Positions 1 to 6,267 of a DNA stretch of 8,643 nucleotides are shown in pieces; the stretch's first letter is position 1, and each line of letters begins with the position of its first letter. A model generated the notes under the pieces. It worked only from the letters and a program-made list of their open reading frames with translations, was not told the DNA's origin and searched no databases. The stretch covers positions 1 through 8,643 of the forward strand of contig JABEVH010000175.1 in assembly GCA_013043915.1 (NCBI GenBank). Direction: 5' to 3'. The translations under genes and the position numbers were made by a program. The stretch is from Pseudomonadales bacterium. Lineage in GTDB: Bacteria > Pseudomonadota > Gammaproteobacteria > Pseudomonadales > Moraxellaceae.

Positions 1-745
1 CAACCTTACCGGTCTGCCCCACCTGCATGTCATTAGGCACAAAACCGGCATCGACGGCAGCACGTGAAGCTCCAACAGCGGCTCCTAACTTGTCTGCAAG
101 TGCGTAGAGGATTTTGAAGTTATCGCCATTACCCATGCCACGACCACCCGACACCACGATTTTAGCAGCAGTCAACTCAGGACGATCAGATTTAGCCAGC
201 TCTTCTCCCACGAAGACTGATTTGCCCGCATCACAGGCATCCGTCACCGCTTCGATGGTCGCCGATCCACCCTGAGCAGCGGCAGGCTCAAACGCTGTTG
301 GTCTGACGGTAATCACTTTGATAGGATCACTGGACTGTACCGTGGCGATTGCATTCCCTGCATAAATTGGACGTTCAAACGTATCGGCACTCACCACACG
401 TGAAATCTCCGAAATCTGATTAACATCCAGCATGGCAGCTACGCGTGGCAGGAAATTCTTGCCTGTTGTTGTAGCTGGAGCCAAGATATGAGAATAAGAC
501 TTACCCAGACTTGAGACCAACTGCCCAAGATTTTCTGCAAGTTGATGCGCATAAGCCGGGGCATCAGCCACCAGGACTCGTGTGACCCCTGCTATTTTTG
601 CTGCAGCTTGTGCTGCAGCCTGACACCCGGAACCTGCTACCAATACATGAACATCTCCACCAACTGCCAAGGCAGCCGTGACGGTGTTGAGGGTAGCACC
701 CCGGATGGAGGCATTATCATGCTCAGCTATGACCAGAATACTCAT
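1..745 (-). CDS. etfA: Electron transfer flavoprotein subunit alpha (partial, C-terminus off window)
   Basis: Larger subunit of the soluble heterodimeric flavoprotein that takes electrons from acyl-CoA and other dehydrogenases and hands them to the membrane ETF:ubiquinone oxidoreductase. Translating the minus strand from the ATG at 745 gives 248 uninterrupted codons beginning MSILVIAEHD, then the N-terminal alpha/beta domain (APATTTGKN near residues 89-97, YAGNAIATV near 128-136) and the start of the FAD-binding C-terminal domain (VVSGGRGMG, 197-205; GASRAAVDAG, 225-234). The frame is still open at base 1, where the typical QxGQTGKxV segment is being read, so about 60 residues including the ISGAIQH-type FAD signature lie outside. 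A GAGGGT ribosome-binding site sits 6 bases before the start. It follows etfB by 15 bases and is surely co-transcribed. Family assignment is secure. Confidence 0.96.
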   Translation of the reverse strand, partial: MSILVIAEHDNASIRGATLNTVTAALAVGGDVHVLVAGSGCQAAAQAAAKIAGVTRVLVADAPAYAHQLAENLGQLVSSLGKSYSHILAPATTTGKNFLPRVAAMLDVNQISEISRVVSADTFERPIYAGNAIATVQSSDPIKVITVRPTAFEPAAAQGGSATIEAVTDACDAGKSVFVGEELAKSDRPELTAAKIVVSGGRGMGNGDNFKILYALADKLGAAVGASRAAVDAGFVPNDMQVGQTGKV

Positions 746-760
746 TTTCTACCCTCTTAT

Positions 761-1510
761 TCAGATAACCTTGGCTTCGTTCTTGAGCTTTTCAACCAGT
801 TCTTCCACCGTCTTAACCATGATGCCAGCTTGGCGCTCTTTCGGAGCTTCCACCTTGATGGTCTTGATCGTCGGCGTAACATTGACACCAAAATCAGCCG
901 GCGTTTTAACGTCCAGTGGCTTTTTCTTGGCCTTCATGATATTGGGCAATGAAGCATAACGCGGTTCATTCAAACGTAAATCCGTGGTGACAACTACCGG
1001 CAGGGTCAGCTGCAGGGTCTGTAAGCCGCCATCAATTTCGCGAGTAACCAGAGCCTTATCGCTTTCCAACTTAACAACCGATGCAAAGGTTCCTTGAGAA
1101 AAACCAGCCAAAGCTGCCAGCATCTGTCCAGTCTGATTGTTATCACCATCAATCGCTTGCTTACCCAAAATGATAATCTGCGGCTGTTCCTGGTCAGCGA
1201 CAGCTTTGAGCAGTTTGGCAATGGCCAAAGGCTGTACATCTTCATCGGTCTGAATCAGGATGGCGCGATCAGCTCCCAGAGCCAGTGCAGTACGCAACTG
1301 TTCCTGAGCAACCTGAGGCCCTACCGTCACAACGATCACTTCTGAAACCATGCCCTTGTCTTTCAGGCGCACAGCTTCCTCAACAGCAATTTCGCAGAAC
1401 GGATTCATGGCCATCTTGACATTGGCCAGTTCTACACCGGTCTGATCCGACTTCACACGAACCTTGACGTTGTAATCAACAACGCGCTTGACAGCAACAA
1501 GAGCCTTCAT
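761..1510 (-). CDS. etfB: Electron transfer flavoprotein subunit beta
   Basis: Smaller, AMP-binding subunit of ETF, partner of the alpha subunit encoded just downstream; acts in the cytoplasm in electron transfer from acyl-CoA dehydrogenases (fatty-acid beta-oxidation) to the quinone pool. The 249-residue length is normal. Visible family features: MKALVAVKRVVDYNVKVRVK at the N-terminus, MNPFCEIAVEEAVRLK (35-50), the nucleotide-binding stretch KQAIDGDNNQTGQMLAALAG (117-136), and the ETF-beta signature beginning VTREIDGG (155-162) and running to NEPRY (181-185). The ATG at 1510 is preceded by GAGGA (1515-1519 on the plus strand) at 4-bp spacing, which fixes the start. First gene of the etfBA operon. 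Its upstream region is shared with the divergent reductase/desaturase operon, so the two lipid-related operons lie head to head. Confidence 0.97.
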   Translation of the reverse strand: MKALVAVKRVVDYNVKVRVKSDQTGVELANVKMAMNPFCEIAVEEAVRLKDKGMVSEVIVVTVGPQVAQEQLRTALALGADRAILIQTDEDVQPLAIAKLLKAVADQEQPQIIILGKQAIDGDNNQTGQMLAALAGFSQGTFASVVKLESDKALVTREIDGGLQTLQLTLPVVVTTDLRLNEPRYASLPNIMKAKKKPLDVKTPADFGVNVTPTIKTIKVEAPKERQAGIMVKTVEELVEKLKNEAKVI

Positions 1511-1750
1511 GGAATCCTCGGCTAGGTTGAAAGGGGAAATTGAGGCGCAGCACCAAGCTGCCTACCCCAAAGGGCCCAATATCTTGCAAGTTTATGACGG
1601 TTTGGTCAAGTTCAAGCAAACTTCTAGCGCATGAAATATCAGCATTTCTAGTTAATACATACTCACTGGCTCCATGTTTAGCAACTCTTGTCACGCGAGC
1701 TTCTCATCGTTAAGGACACCATTTTTTCCTTAATGCCGCCCATGATAACC

Positions 1751-1779
1751 CGCAAGGCATTATGCCTTAATTGCGCAAT
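1751..1779. promoter_or_regulatory. Two abutting palindromes upstream of etfBA (candidate operator)
   Basis: AAGGCAT-T-ATGCCTT (1754-1768) is a perfect 7+7 inverted repeat. ATTGCGCAAT (1770-1779) is a perfect 10-bp palindrome one base further on. CGCAA (1751-1755) also pairs with TTGCG (1771-1775) around the first palindrome, so the whole could form a bulged hairpin. On the minus strand the first palindrome contains CATAAT, a possible -10 for etfBA. I do not recognise the regulator; the site does not match the PsrA-type GAAAC-N4-GTTTC pattern. Confidence 0.4.
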
Positions 1780-1807
1780 AAACTTGTAATATCCTTTATT
1801 TTCAATG

Positions 1808-1836
1808 TATTAAGCAAAAAGCAAAATTCACTCCAT
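1808..1836. repeat. Diverged copy of the desCB operator-2 segment
   Basis: TATTAAGCAAA at 1808-1818 is repeated exactly at 1913-1923, 105 bp away (about ten helical turns). In both places it is followed, after a short variable stretch, by TTCACTC (1827-1833 and 1930-1936). The distance between the two blocks is 19 in this copy and 17 in the other, so this copy has a 2-base insertion and lacks the clear ACA-N2-TGT core. It may be a decayed or weak third operator lying toward etfB. Confidence 0.45.
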
Positions 1837-1875
1837 AAAACCATCAATCATTTTGTTCTAATTTTCCTTAATTTC

Positions 1876-1893
1876 AGTGAACATCTGTTGACT
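1876..1893 (+). promoter_or_regulatory. Operator 1 of desCB, DesT-like palindrome
   Basis: AGTGAACATCTGTTGACT is an imperfect palindrome (7 of 9 base pairs match) whose right arm is the -35 hexamer. From memory, the DesT operator of the Pseudomonas aeruginosa desCB promoter is AGTGAACGCTTGTTGACT; this site matches it at 15 of 18 positions, differing only in the three central bases. DesT is a TetR-family sensor of the saturated/unsaturated acyl-CoA ratio. Binding here would block the -35 element, as expected of a repressor. No such regulator is encoded in the window. Confidence 0.7.
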
Positions 1894-1916
1894 AAAAGGA
1901 CGGCATTGTCCATATT
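1888..1916 (+). promoter_or_regulatory. Sigma-70 promoter of the desCB operon
   Basis: TTGACT (-35, 1888-1893), 17-bp spacer, CATATT (-10, 1911-1916; 4 of 6 to consensus). An AT-rich stretch precedes the -35 and may act as an UP element. Predicted start of transcription is near 1922-1924, giving a leader of about 34 bases to the ATG at 1957. The -35 lies inside operator 1 and the start point inside operator 2. Confidence 0.65.
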
Positions 1917-1917
1917 A

Positions 1918-1935
1918 AGCAAACAGTTGTTCACT
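1918..1935 (+). promoter_or_regulatory. Operator 2 of desCB, over the transcription start
   Basis: AGCAAACAGTTGTTCACT has the core ACA-N2-TGT and matches operator 1 at 13 of 18 positions in the same register. It starts exactly 42 bp after operator 1, four helical turns, so proteins on both sites would sit on the same DNA face. The arms also resemble the E. coli FabR-type consensus as I remember it (AGCGNACA-N2-TGTTCGCT). Together with operator 1 it brackets the promoter. Confidence 0.55.
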
Positions 1936-1956
1936 CAATGAGTTTGGAGCGCACCA

Positions 1957-3036
1957 ATGAACCTTGACCCTAACTTCTTATCGACAACCCTGGTCAACTT
2001 GGTCGGTGAGAGCTGGCTAGATTTTGCCCTGGGGCATTTCGACCCCTTGGTGGGTGTTTCAAAAACATTAGCGCGTGTGTTGGCGATAAAGAAGGAATCT
2101 GAAACAGCTGTTTCCATTGAACTTCAACCCAACAAGAACTGGATAGGCTTTATTCCTGGGCAATTTGTTCCCGTACGCGTGGTTATCAACGGTATAGTTC
2201 ATGAGCGTTGTTACAGCCTGACAGGCAGGCCCCATACTGATACCGTACAAATTACGGTTAAACGGCACCCTGGTGGACGTGTATCCAACTGGATAGCCGA
2301 TCACCTCACCGTAGGCACGATCATTGAGCTTGGCTCGGTAGCCGGTGACTTTATCTTGCCCTCACCCTTACCTGAAAAAATGCTCTTTATCGCTGGCGGA
2401 TCGGGCATCACGCCTATCTATAGCATGATACGTGAGATCCTCAACGAACATCCTGAAGCAGACATCGTGCTGGGTTACTACTCACATCAAGCAACGGATG
2501 CCATTTTTCTAAAAGACCTCCAAGCCTTACAGACAACTCACCCTTCGTTCTACTTGCAATTGTGTGTAACCAAAAAAACCAAGAAAAGTGATCTCGTAAA
2601 CAGTCGATTTAGTGACCAACAATTGCAGAGCTACTGTGCTGATAGTGCTGACCGAGCAACCTTTGTCTGTGGCCCTGCTGGACTGATAGATGCAGTGGTA
2701 GCTCATCATGAAGCTGCCGGCCTAAAAGGAATGCTGCATAAAGAATACTTTGGGTTGCCACCTGTTGTACGTGCAGCTGATGCCAGTTCAGAGATTACTT
2801 ACCTAAAAAGTAAGCGCACCCTAGAAACTCGTGAACCCACCCTGCTCCAGGCTGCTGAGCAAGCAGGGCTGAAACCAAAATCTGGTTGCCGGATGGGTAT
2901 CTGCAATACCTGCAGTTGCACCAAGACCGAGGGCATTGTGCGCAATATTCTGACCGGAGAGATAGATAGCGGAGAGAGTAGCCGTATACGACTTTGTATC
3001 AGCGAACCCTTGTCCGCCGTGACCCTTGATATGTAA
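1957..3036 (+). CDS. desC: Ferredoxin reductase-like flavoprotein with 2Fe-2S domain, electron donor to desaturase (DesC-like)
   Basis: Cytoplasmic or membrane-associated oxidoreductase that should carry electrons from NAD(P)H through FAD and a 2Fe-2S cluster to the diiron desaturase encoded next. Order of domains in 359 residues: about 35 N-terminal residues of no clear domain; FAD-binding barrel with PGQF (67-70) and RCYSLT (84-89); NAD(P)H-binding domain with GGSGITP (147-153) and CGP (238-240); C-terminal plant-type ferredoxin domain with cluster cysteines C311, C316, C319 (CX4CX2C) and C347. All four ligands are present. GGAG at 1946-1949, 7 bases before the ATG, supports the start. The desaturase follows after 39 bases with its own ribosome-binding site. 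Gene order and operator match P. aeruginosa desCB, hence the symbol; other reductases of this family (oxygenase-type) share the domain plan, but the neighbour makes this role likely. Confidence 0.88.
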   Translation: MNLDPNFLSTTLVNLVGESWLDFALGHFDPLVGVSKTLARVLAIKKESETAVSIELQPNKNWIGFIPGQFVPVRVVINGIVHERCYSLTGRPHTDTVQITVKRHPGGRVSNWIADHLTVGTIIELGSVAGDFILPSPLPEKMLFIAGGSGITPIYSMIREILNEHPEADIVLGYYSHQATDAIFLKDLQALQTTHPSFYLQLCVTKKTKKSDLVNSRFSDQQLQSYCADSADRATFVCGPAGLIDAVVAHHEAAGLKGMLHKEYFGLPPVVRAADASSEITYLKSKRTLETREPTLLQAAEQAGLKPKSGCRMGICNTCSCTKTEGIVRNILTGEIDSGESSRIRLCISEPLSAVTLDM

Positions 3037-3075
3037 CCCATAGCCTTAACTCTACAATAAACCGAGGAAGCCATC

Positions 3076-4200
3076 ATGAGCGCCTTCGAAAAACTGAACA
3101 AATTTGTGACCGACAAAAACCGTACCCTAAGCAAGGAAGAGATTCAGTCCTTGGGTGCAGAACTTGATGCGCTTGAAAAAAGTGTCATGGATACCGTGGG
3201 TGAGCGTGATGCCAACTATATCAAACGGGTGCAGAAGTTTGTGCGCTACACAGAGATAGCTGGCCGTAGCTTGCTGATGACCGGCATCCTGCCTCCTGCT
3301 TGGCTAGCAGGAACAGCCTTGCTGAGTGTGAGCAAGATCGTGGATAACATGGAACTGGGCCATAATGTCATGCATGGAGCCTATGACTGGATGAATGACC
3401 CTGAATTCAATGGCAACACCTTTGAATGGGATACCGTTTGTACCGGGGACAACTGGCGCAAGACCCATAATTTTGTGCATCACACCTATACCAATATCCA
3501 GGATATGGATCACGATATCGGCTATGGCATTTTACGTCTGTTTCCTGAACAGAAATGGGAACCCCGTTTTCTGCTAAATCCTCTGATGGCAGCCGTACTG
3601 GCTGTAAGCTTTCAGTGGACGTTAGCTCTGCAATCTCTTGAGCTTGAAAAGCTGTTGAGTGGCGAAAAATCCTTTGCTCAAATTAGGGAAGAGTTCAAAC
3701 CCATTGCAGCGAAAATGCGCAGAAAGTTCATCAAGGACTATGTCATATTTCCAGCCTTGGCAGGACCATTTTTCCTACCCGTACTGCTCGGTAATATGAC
3801 AGCCAATCTCACACGCAATCTCTGGGCATTCAGTATTATTTTCTGTGGACATTTTACCGATGATGCCGAGACTTTCCCGAAAGAGATCTTGCTGAATGAA
3901 ACGCGAGGTGATTGGTATTTACGTCAAATTCGAGGTTCCAGCAACCTCGAAGGCAGTCGTGTATTTGATTTCATGTCAGGCAACCTGAGTTACCAGATTG
4001 AACACCATCTGTTCCCCACCGTTCCAGCTCTACGTTACCAGGAAATGTCAGTCAAAGTTCGCGAGATCTGCGAACGCTACGGCCAACATTACAATAGCGG
4101 CCCGTTTGGCAAACAGTTCTTCAGTGTATTAAAACGCATCATCCGATCTACCCTGCCGGGTCCTACACCCCTAGGAAGAACACTGACAAGTCAAACTTAA
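3076..4200 (+). CDS. desB: Membrane fatty acid (acyl-CoA) desaturase, DesB-like
   Basis: Integral membrane diiron enzyme that inserts a double bond in saturated acyl chains using O2 and electrons from the upstream reductase, adjusting membrane fluidity. The 374 residues carry the three histidine boxes of the family: HNVMH (96-100), HNFVHH (131-136) and QIEHH (307-311). Further conserved histidines are H146 (DMDHD) and H259 (FCGHF). Hydrophobic spans lie around 66-90, 166-185 and 222-258, between boxes 2 and 3 as expected. The first 60 residues are charged and helical, probably cytoplasmic. GAGGAA at 3064-3069, 6 bases before the ATG, fixes the start. Translationally independent of but co-transcribed with desC. 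In P. aeruginosa DesB acts on exogenous acyl-CoA; equivalent substrate here is inference. A fatty-acid desaturase is certain, the DesB subtype probable. Confidence 0.92.
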   Translation: MSAFEKLNKFVTDKNRTLSKEEIQSLGAELDALEKSVMDTVGERDANYIKRVQKFVRYTEIAGRSLLMTGILPPAWLAGTALLSVSKIVDNMELGHNVMHGAYDWMNDPEFNGNTFEWDTVCTGDNWRKTHNFVHHTYTNIQDMDHDIGYGILRLFPEQKWEPRFLLNPLMAAVLAVSFQWTLALQSLELEKLLSGEKSFAQIREEFKPIAAKMRRKFIKDYVIFPALAGPFFLPVLLGNMTANLTRNLWAFSIIFCGHFTDDAETFPKEILLNETRGDWYLRQIRGSSNLEGSRVFDFMSGNLSYQIEHHLFPTVPALRYQEMSVKVREICERYGQHYNSGPFGKQFFSVLKRIIRSTLPGPTPLGRTLTSQT

Positions 4201-4208
4201 AATACCAG

Positions 4209-4263
4209 CGGCCTCGGCTGTCCTCGTTGAACGACCCCGCACGAGGTGTACTGCGACAGGCCG
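4209..4263. terminator. Nested inverted repeat between convergent desB and AI-2E gene
   Basis: CCTCGT (4222-4227) pairs with ACGAGG (4241-4246) around a 13-base loop; outside it CGGCC (4209-4213) pairs with GGCCG (4259-4263), and CTGTC (4218-4222) can alternatively pair with GACAG (4255-4259). There is no U-run on the plus side; on the minus side the hairpin is followed by GGTATTTT. It could help stop the leftward transcript, but it is not a classic terminator. Confidence 0.3.
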
Positions 4264-4297
4264 TAACTATCCTACTCCTTGTCCTGAACGATGGTGT

Positions 4298-4325
4298 TTT
4301 ACGCACAAACTGATAACTGCGTAAA
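4298..4325. terminator. Hairpin at the end of the AI-2E gene, possible bidirectional terminator
   Basis: TTTACGCA (4298-4305) and TGCGTAAA (4318-4325) form a perfect 8-bp stem with a 12-base loop, 2 bases beyond the stop codon of the leftward gene. On the plus strand the stem is followed by TATTATTT, a moderately T-rich tail that suits termination of desCB transcripts. The stem has few G-C pairs, so strength is doubtful. Confidence 0.4.
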
Positions 4326-4327
4326 TA

Positions 4328-5410
4328 TTATTTACCCTTGGGCTCTGTCGGTGCCGTAGTAATTATGAAAACCCACTCATTCCAGGCAGCAATCCCTACC
4401 GCAAGAATCATCGGCCCTAACAGTACTCCAACCAGACCAAATGCAACCATCCCCCCTAAGACACCGAAAAAAACCAGAAGAAAAGGTATATGAATGGCAT
4501 TACTGATCAACAAGGGGCGAATCAAGTTGTCAGCAGGGTGTATCAGCATAATTCCCCATGCAACCATAGCAAGAGCTTGCCAAGCGTGACCTGTCAGCAG
4601 CAGATAGACACTGACGAAGCCCCATACTACCAGCGTTCCAAAAAAAGGCACAATGGTTGCCGCACCGGTGATCACTCCCAGAATTGCCGGTGCCTCCACC
4701 CCAATAACCCAGTATCCCAAGGCAGCTATCGCGCCCTGAGCAAGCGCGGAAATGCCTGCACTCAGAACAATCGCTCGGCTTAACACACTGACGGTGGTCA
4801 AATAAGTTTCAAAGTGGGCACCAATTAAGTTATTTAGAACCAACCTCACCTGAAACAGAGCCTTTTCTCCATCTCGAAAGCAAAAAAACAGCGTCATCAG
4901 GAATATGACAAAGCTGGCTCCTCCCTGGCTAATTCCACTTAACAGACTTAGAATCTGCCTTGCTCTTTGACTTAGCCACTGACTAACAAACTGTCTCAGA
5001 TCCTCTGGACTGGTTATATGTGTTGTTATCCAGTCATGTAATCGAAACCCGACCCAAGGAACATGGGTCACAGCATCGGCAAGCCCCCCAGCACCGTGAT
5101 CAACCAAACCTGTAGCCATGTAATAGGCCGAAGCCACTTCATCCTGGACAAGCATGGCAATGAGCAGTACTGGCAGCAAAATAGCCAACACTAGACTCGC
5201 CATCATGGCAAGCGCGTCAAGGTTGTGTTTTCCCCCAGTCCAGGCCTGTATACGGCGAAACACTGGCCATGAAATATGCGCCAAGATGCCTGCCCAGACT
5301 ATGGGGGCCATAAAAGGGGTCATCACCTTTACGATGAGCACAACAAGTCCCATGACCATGATAGCCGGGATCAGGCGCTGCAGTTGAAGCGGTTCTCGTG
5401 ATGCAGCCAT
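4328..5410 (-). CDS. AI-2E / PerM family transporter (YdiK-like membrane protein)
   Basis: Multi-spanning inner-membrane protein of the AI-2E transporter (UPF0118, PerM) family. Some members export autoinducer-2, others are Na+/H+ antiporters or of unknown substrate, so the substrate here cannot be named. The 360 residues show about eight hydrophobic segments: two near 13-50, one at 68-90, then a soluble loop (about 92-160), and further spans at 164-177, 212-234, 240-274, 276-292 and 307-342. Family landmarks are LFFCFRDGE (174-182), VPFFGT (254-259), DNLIRPLLIS (294-303) and the glycine-rich last span GVLGGMVAFGLVGVLLGP (316-333). Length is typical. The ATG at 5410 has only a weak GGTAAG upstream. 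It is convergent with desB and divergent from the lipoprotein gene, so it is a single-gene unit with no evident functional link to either side. Confidence 0.9.
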   Translation of the reverse strand: MAASREPLQLQRLIPAIMVMGLVVLIVKVMTPFMAPIVWAGILAHISWPVFRRIQAWTGGKHNLDALAMMASLVLAILLPVLLIAMLVQDEVASAYYMATGLVDHGAGGLADAVTHVPWVGFRLHDWITTHITSPEDLRQFVSQWLSQRARQILSLLSGISQGGASFVIFLMTLFFCFRDGEKALFQVRLVLNNLIGAHFETYLTTVSVLSRAIVLSAGISALAQGAIAALGYWVIGVEAPAILGVITGAATIVPFFGTLVVWGFVSVYLLLTGHAWQALAMVAWGIMLIHPADNLIRPLLISNAIHIPFLLVFFGVLGGMVAFGLVGVLLGPMILAVGIAAWNEWVFIITTAPTEPKGK

Positions 5411-5729
5411 TAACGCTTACCGTTTTGTACCTAAAGCGCAGGCACGGGTGCGAAAATAAAGTATGTACATGGGTGCCAGCGCGCTCTTCTTGGTGCTGCC
5501 CCACCTTAACGCCCATCAATCTGGAACTGCCTAAACCTCCCCATGGCTACCACTGAAAAGATTGTGGTCTACGGAAAGCGAGGGGATTCTCGCCGTCGTG
5601 GGGTTGAGCTGGACGGACCTAGAACTGTCAATCCTAATGTCTGCCAGCGCACAGAATTGCGCGTTCAAACATACCATGATTTTGCCTCCATCGTACCATG
5701 CAGAATACCTGCAAGGATAAAGGTCTCAT
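5411..5729. other. Divergent intergenic region, no gene seen
   Basis: 319 bases between the leftward AI-2E gene and the rightward BON lipoprotein. A small hairpin, GCGAG (5578-5582) with CTCGC (5589-5593) around a 6-base loop, is the only clear structure. I found no convincing promoter pair in either direction. Confidence 0.6.
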
Positions 5730-6047
5730 ATGTACAAGCGCTTCGGATTTTTTTTATTGGCCATCGTAACGGTATTAACCATGATGATGGCTGGCTGCCA
5801 TAAATCTCCGCAGGTCCCAGCAGCCGGTAGTCATATCTCAGATATTGATGTGACCCATCATGTTAAAACAGCATTGATTCAGAACGAATCTCTCAAAGGT
5901 TATGACATCACTGTCGTGACGAGCAATGGCGATGTTCGATTGACCGGAATACTCAATAATCAGGCGCAAATTGATGAGGCCATCAAGATTGCACGTGCCT
6001 CAGAAGGTGTCCACGCCGTTCATGACGAACTCACCCTAAAAAAATAA
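5730..6047 (+). CDS. Small BON-domain lipoprotein
   Basis: Predicted periplasmic lipoprotein of 105 residues. A lipoprotein signal peptide is plain: MYKRF, a hydrophobic core (residues 6-20) and lipobox M20-A21-G22-C23, so the mature chain starts at C23 anchored by a lipid. After a short linker, residues 38-104 form a single BON domain (OsmY type): DVTHHVKTALIQNESLKGYDITV, then NGDVRLTGILNNQAQIDEAIKIAR and a final VHAVHDELTLK. BON domains bind phospholipid or other envelope components and typically serve envelope or osmotic stress; single-domain lipoproteins of this kind are mostly uncharacterised. The start is supported by AAAGGT with 5 bases before the ATG. Lies 220 bases before the metal ATPase on the same strand; a shared transcript is possible but not shown. 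Confidence 0.88.
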   Translation: MYKRFGFFLLAIVTVLTMMMAGCHKSPQVPAAGSHISDIDVTHHVKTALIQNESLKGYDITVVTSNGDVRLTGILNNQAQIDEAIKIARASEGVHAVHDELTLKK

Positions 6048-6151
6048 CGGTCATCGACTGAAGGCTAGGAAAGCACTGGCGATTGCTGAAGCATGTATGC
6101 TGGCGGTGGAAGGGTCCATCCGATGGCGGAAACACAATCTACGCTAAACAT

Positions 6152-6172
6152 CCCCATGGATAAATCCAGGGG
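6152..6172. repeat. Hairpin in the lipoprotein-ATPase gap
   Basis: CCCC (6152-6155), one bulged A, TGGA (6157-6160), loop TAAA, then TCCA and GGGG (6165-6172): an 8-bp stem. The downstream bases are CTTCTCGCG, not a U-run, so a rho-independent terminator for the lipoprotein gene is doubtful. It may be a processing signal or leader structure of the ATPase gene. Confidence 0.4.
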
Positions 6173-6210
6173 CTTCTCGCGTAATTGGGTGACTTCATCA
6201 GTCTTAATGC

Positions 6211-6234
6211 GATTCATTCCGCTCGGAACGGATC
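6211..6234. promoter_or_regulatory. 24-bp inverted repeat upstream of metal ATPase (candidate operator or leader hairpin)
   Basis: GATTCATTCCG-CT-CGGAACGGATC: arms of 11 match at 9 positions, and the inner TTCCG-CT-CGGAA is perfect. It ends 33 bases before the preferred ATG, a usual place for a metal-responsive repressor site or a leader hairpin. It does not look like a Fur box or a MerR-type site. No regulator gene is adjacent in the window. Confidence 0.45.
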
Positions 6235-6255
6235 TACACTGTGACCGTCAGTGAT

Positions 6256-6260
6256 GAGGT
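6256..6260 (+). promoter_or_regulatory. Ribosome-binding site that decides the ATPase start
   Basis: GAGGT lies 7 bases before the ATG at 6268. The in-frame GTG at 6241 is preceded only by a weak CGGA (6229-6232) inside the inverted repeat. This favours 6268, which removes nine residues from the longest reading and puts the protein start right before the first membrane segment. Confidence 0.65.
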
Positions 6261-6267
6261 AAAACAT

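Larger units (their letters stand above)
1511..1956. other. Divergent intergenic control region, etfBA / desCB
   Basis: 446 bases without a convincing gene between two divergent operons. The right third (about 1780-1880) is strongly AT-rich. It holds a well-formed rightward promoter with two operator-like palindromes (1876-1935), a degenerate repeat of that operator segment (1808-1836) and two abutting palindromes (1751-1779). No strong leftward sigma-70 promoter stands out for etfBA; the best -10-like hexamer is CATAAT on the minus strand (1764-1759), inside the palindrome, without a good -35. If that is the start signal, etfB has a leader of roughly 240 bases. Confidence 0.75.

Noticed and set aside
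542..952. 136-codon plus-strand open frame across the etfA/etfB junction
   Set aside because: It is antisense to two well-conserved ETF genes, with a composition (many Cys, Ser, His) that resembles no family I know.
1476..1694. 72-codon minus-strand open frame upstream of etfB
   Set aside because: It overlaps the etfB start in another frame, lacks a ribosome-binding site and shows no domain; the region is better read as leader and control DNA.
1511..1956. Riboswitch in the long etfB leader
   Set aside because: No conserved riboswitch core was recognisable; only the short palindromes are clear.
1915..2117. Possible minus-strand coding within the start of desC
   Set aside because: Antisense to the conserved reductase N-terminus; no start signal or recognisable product.
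5543..5803. 86-codon plus-strand open frame starting ATGGCTACC
   Set aside because: It overlaps the signal-peptide region of the BON lipoprotein in another frame, has no ribosome-binding site and no recognisable domain; the lipoprotein is clearly the real gene.
6152..6172. Rho-independent terminator for the lipoprotein gene
   Set aside because: The stem is good but it lacks a U-run and lies more than 100 bases past the stop, so I list it only as a hairpin.
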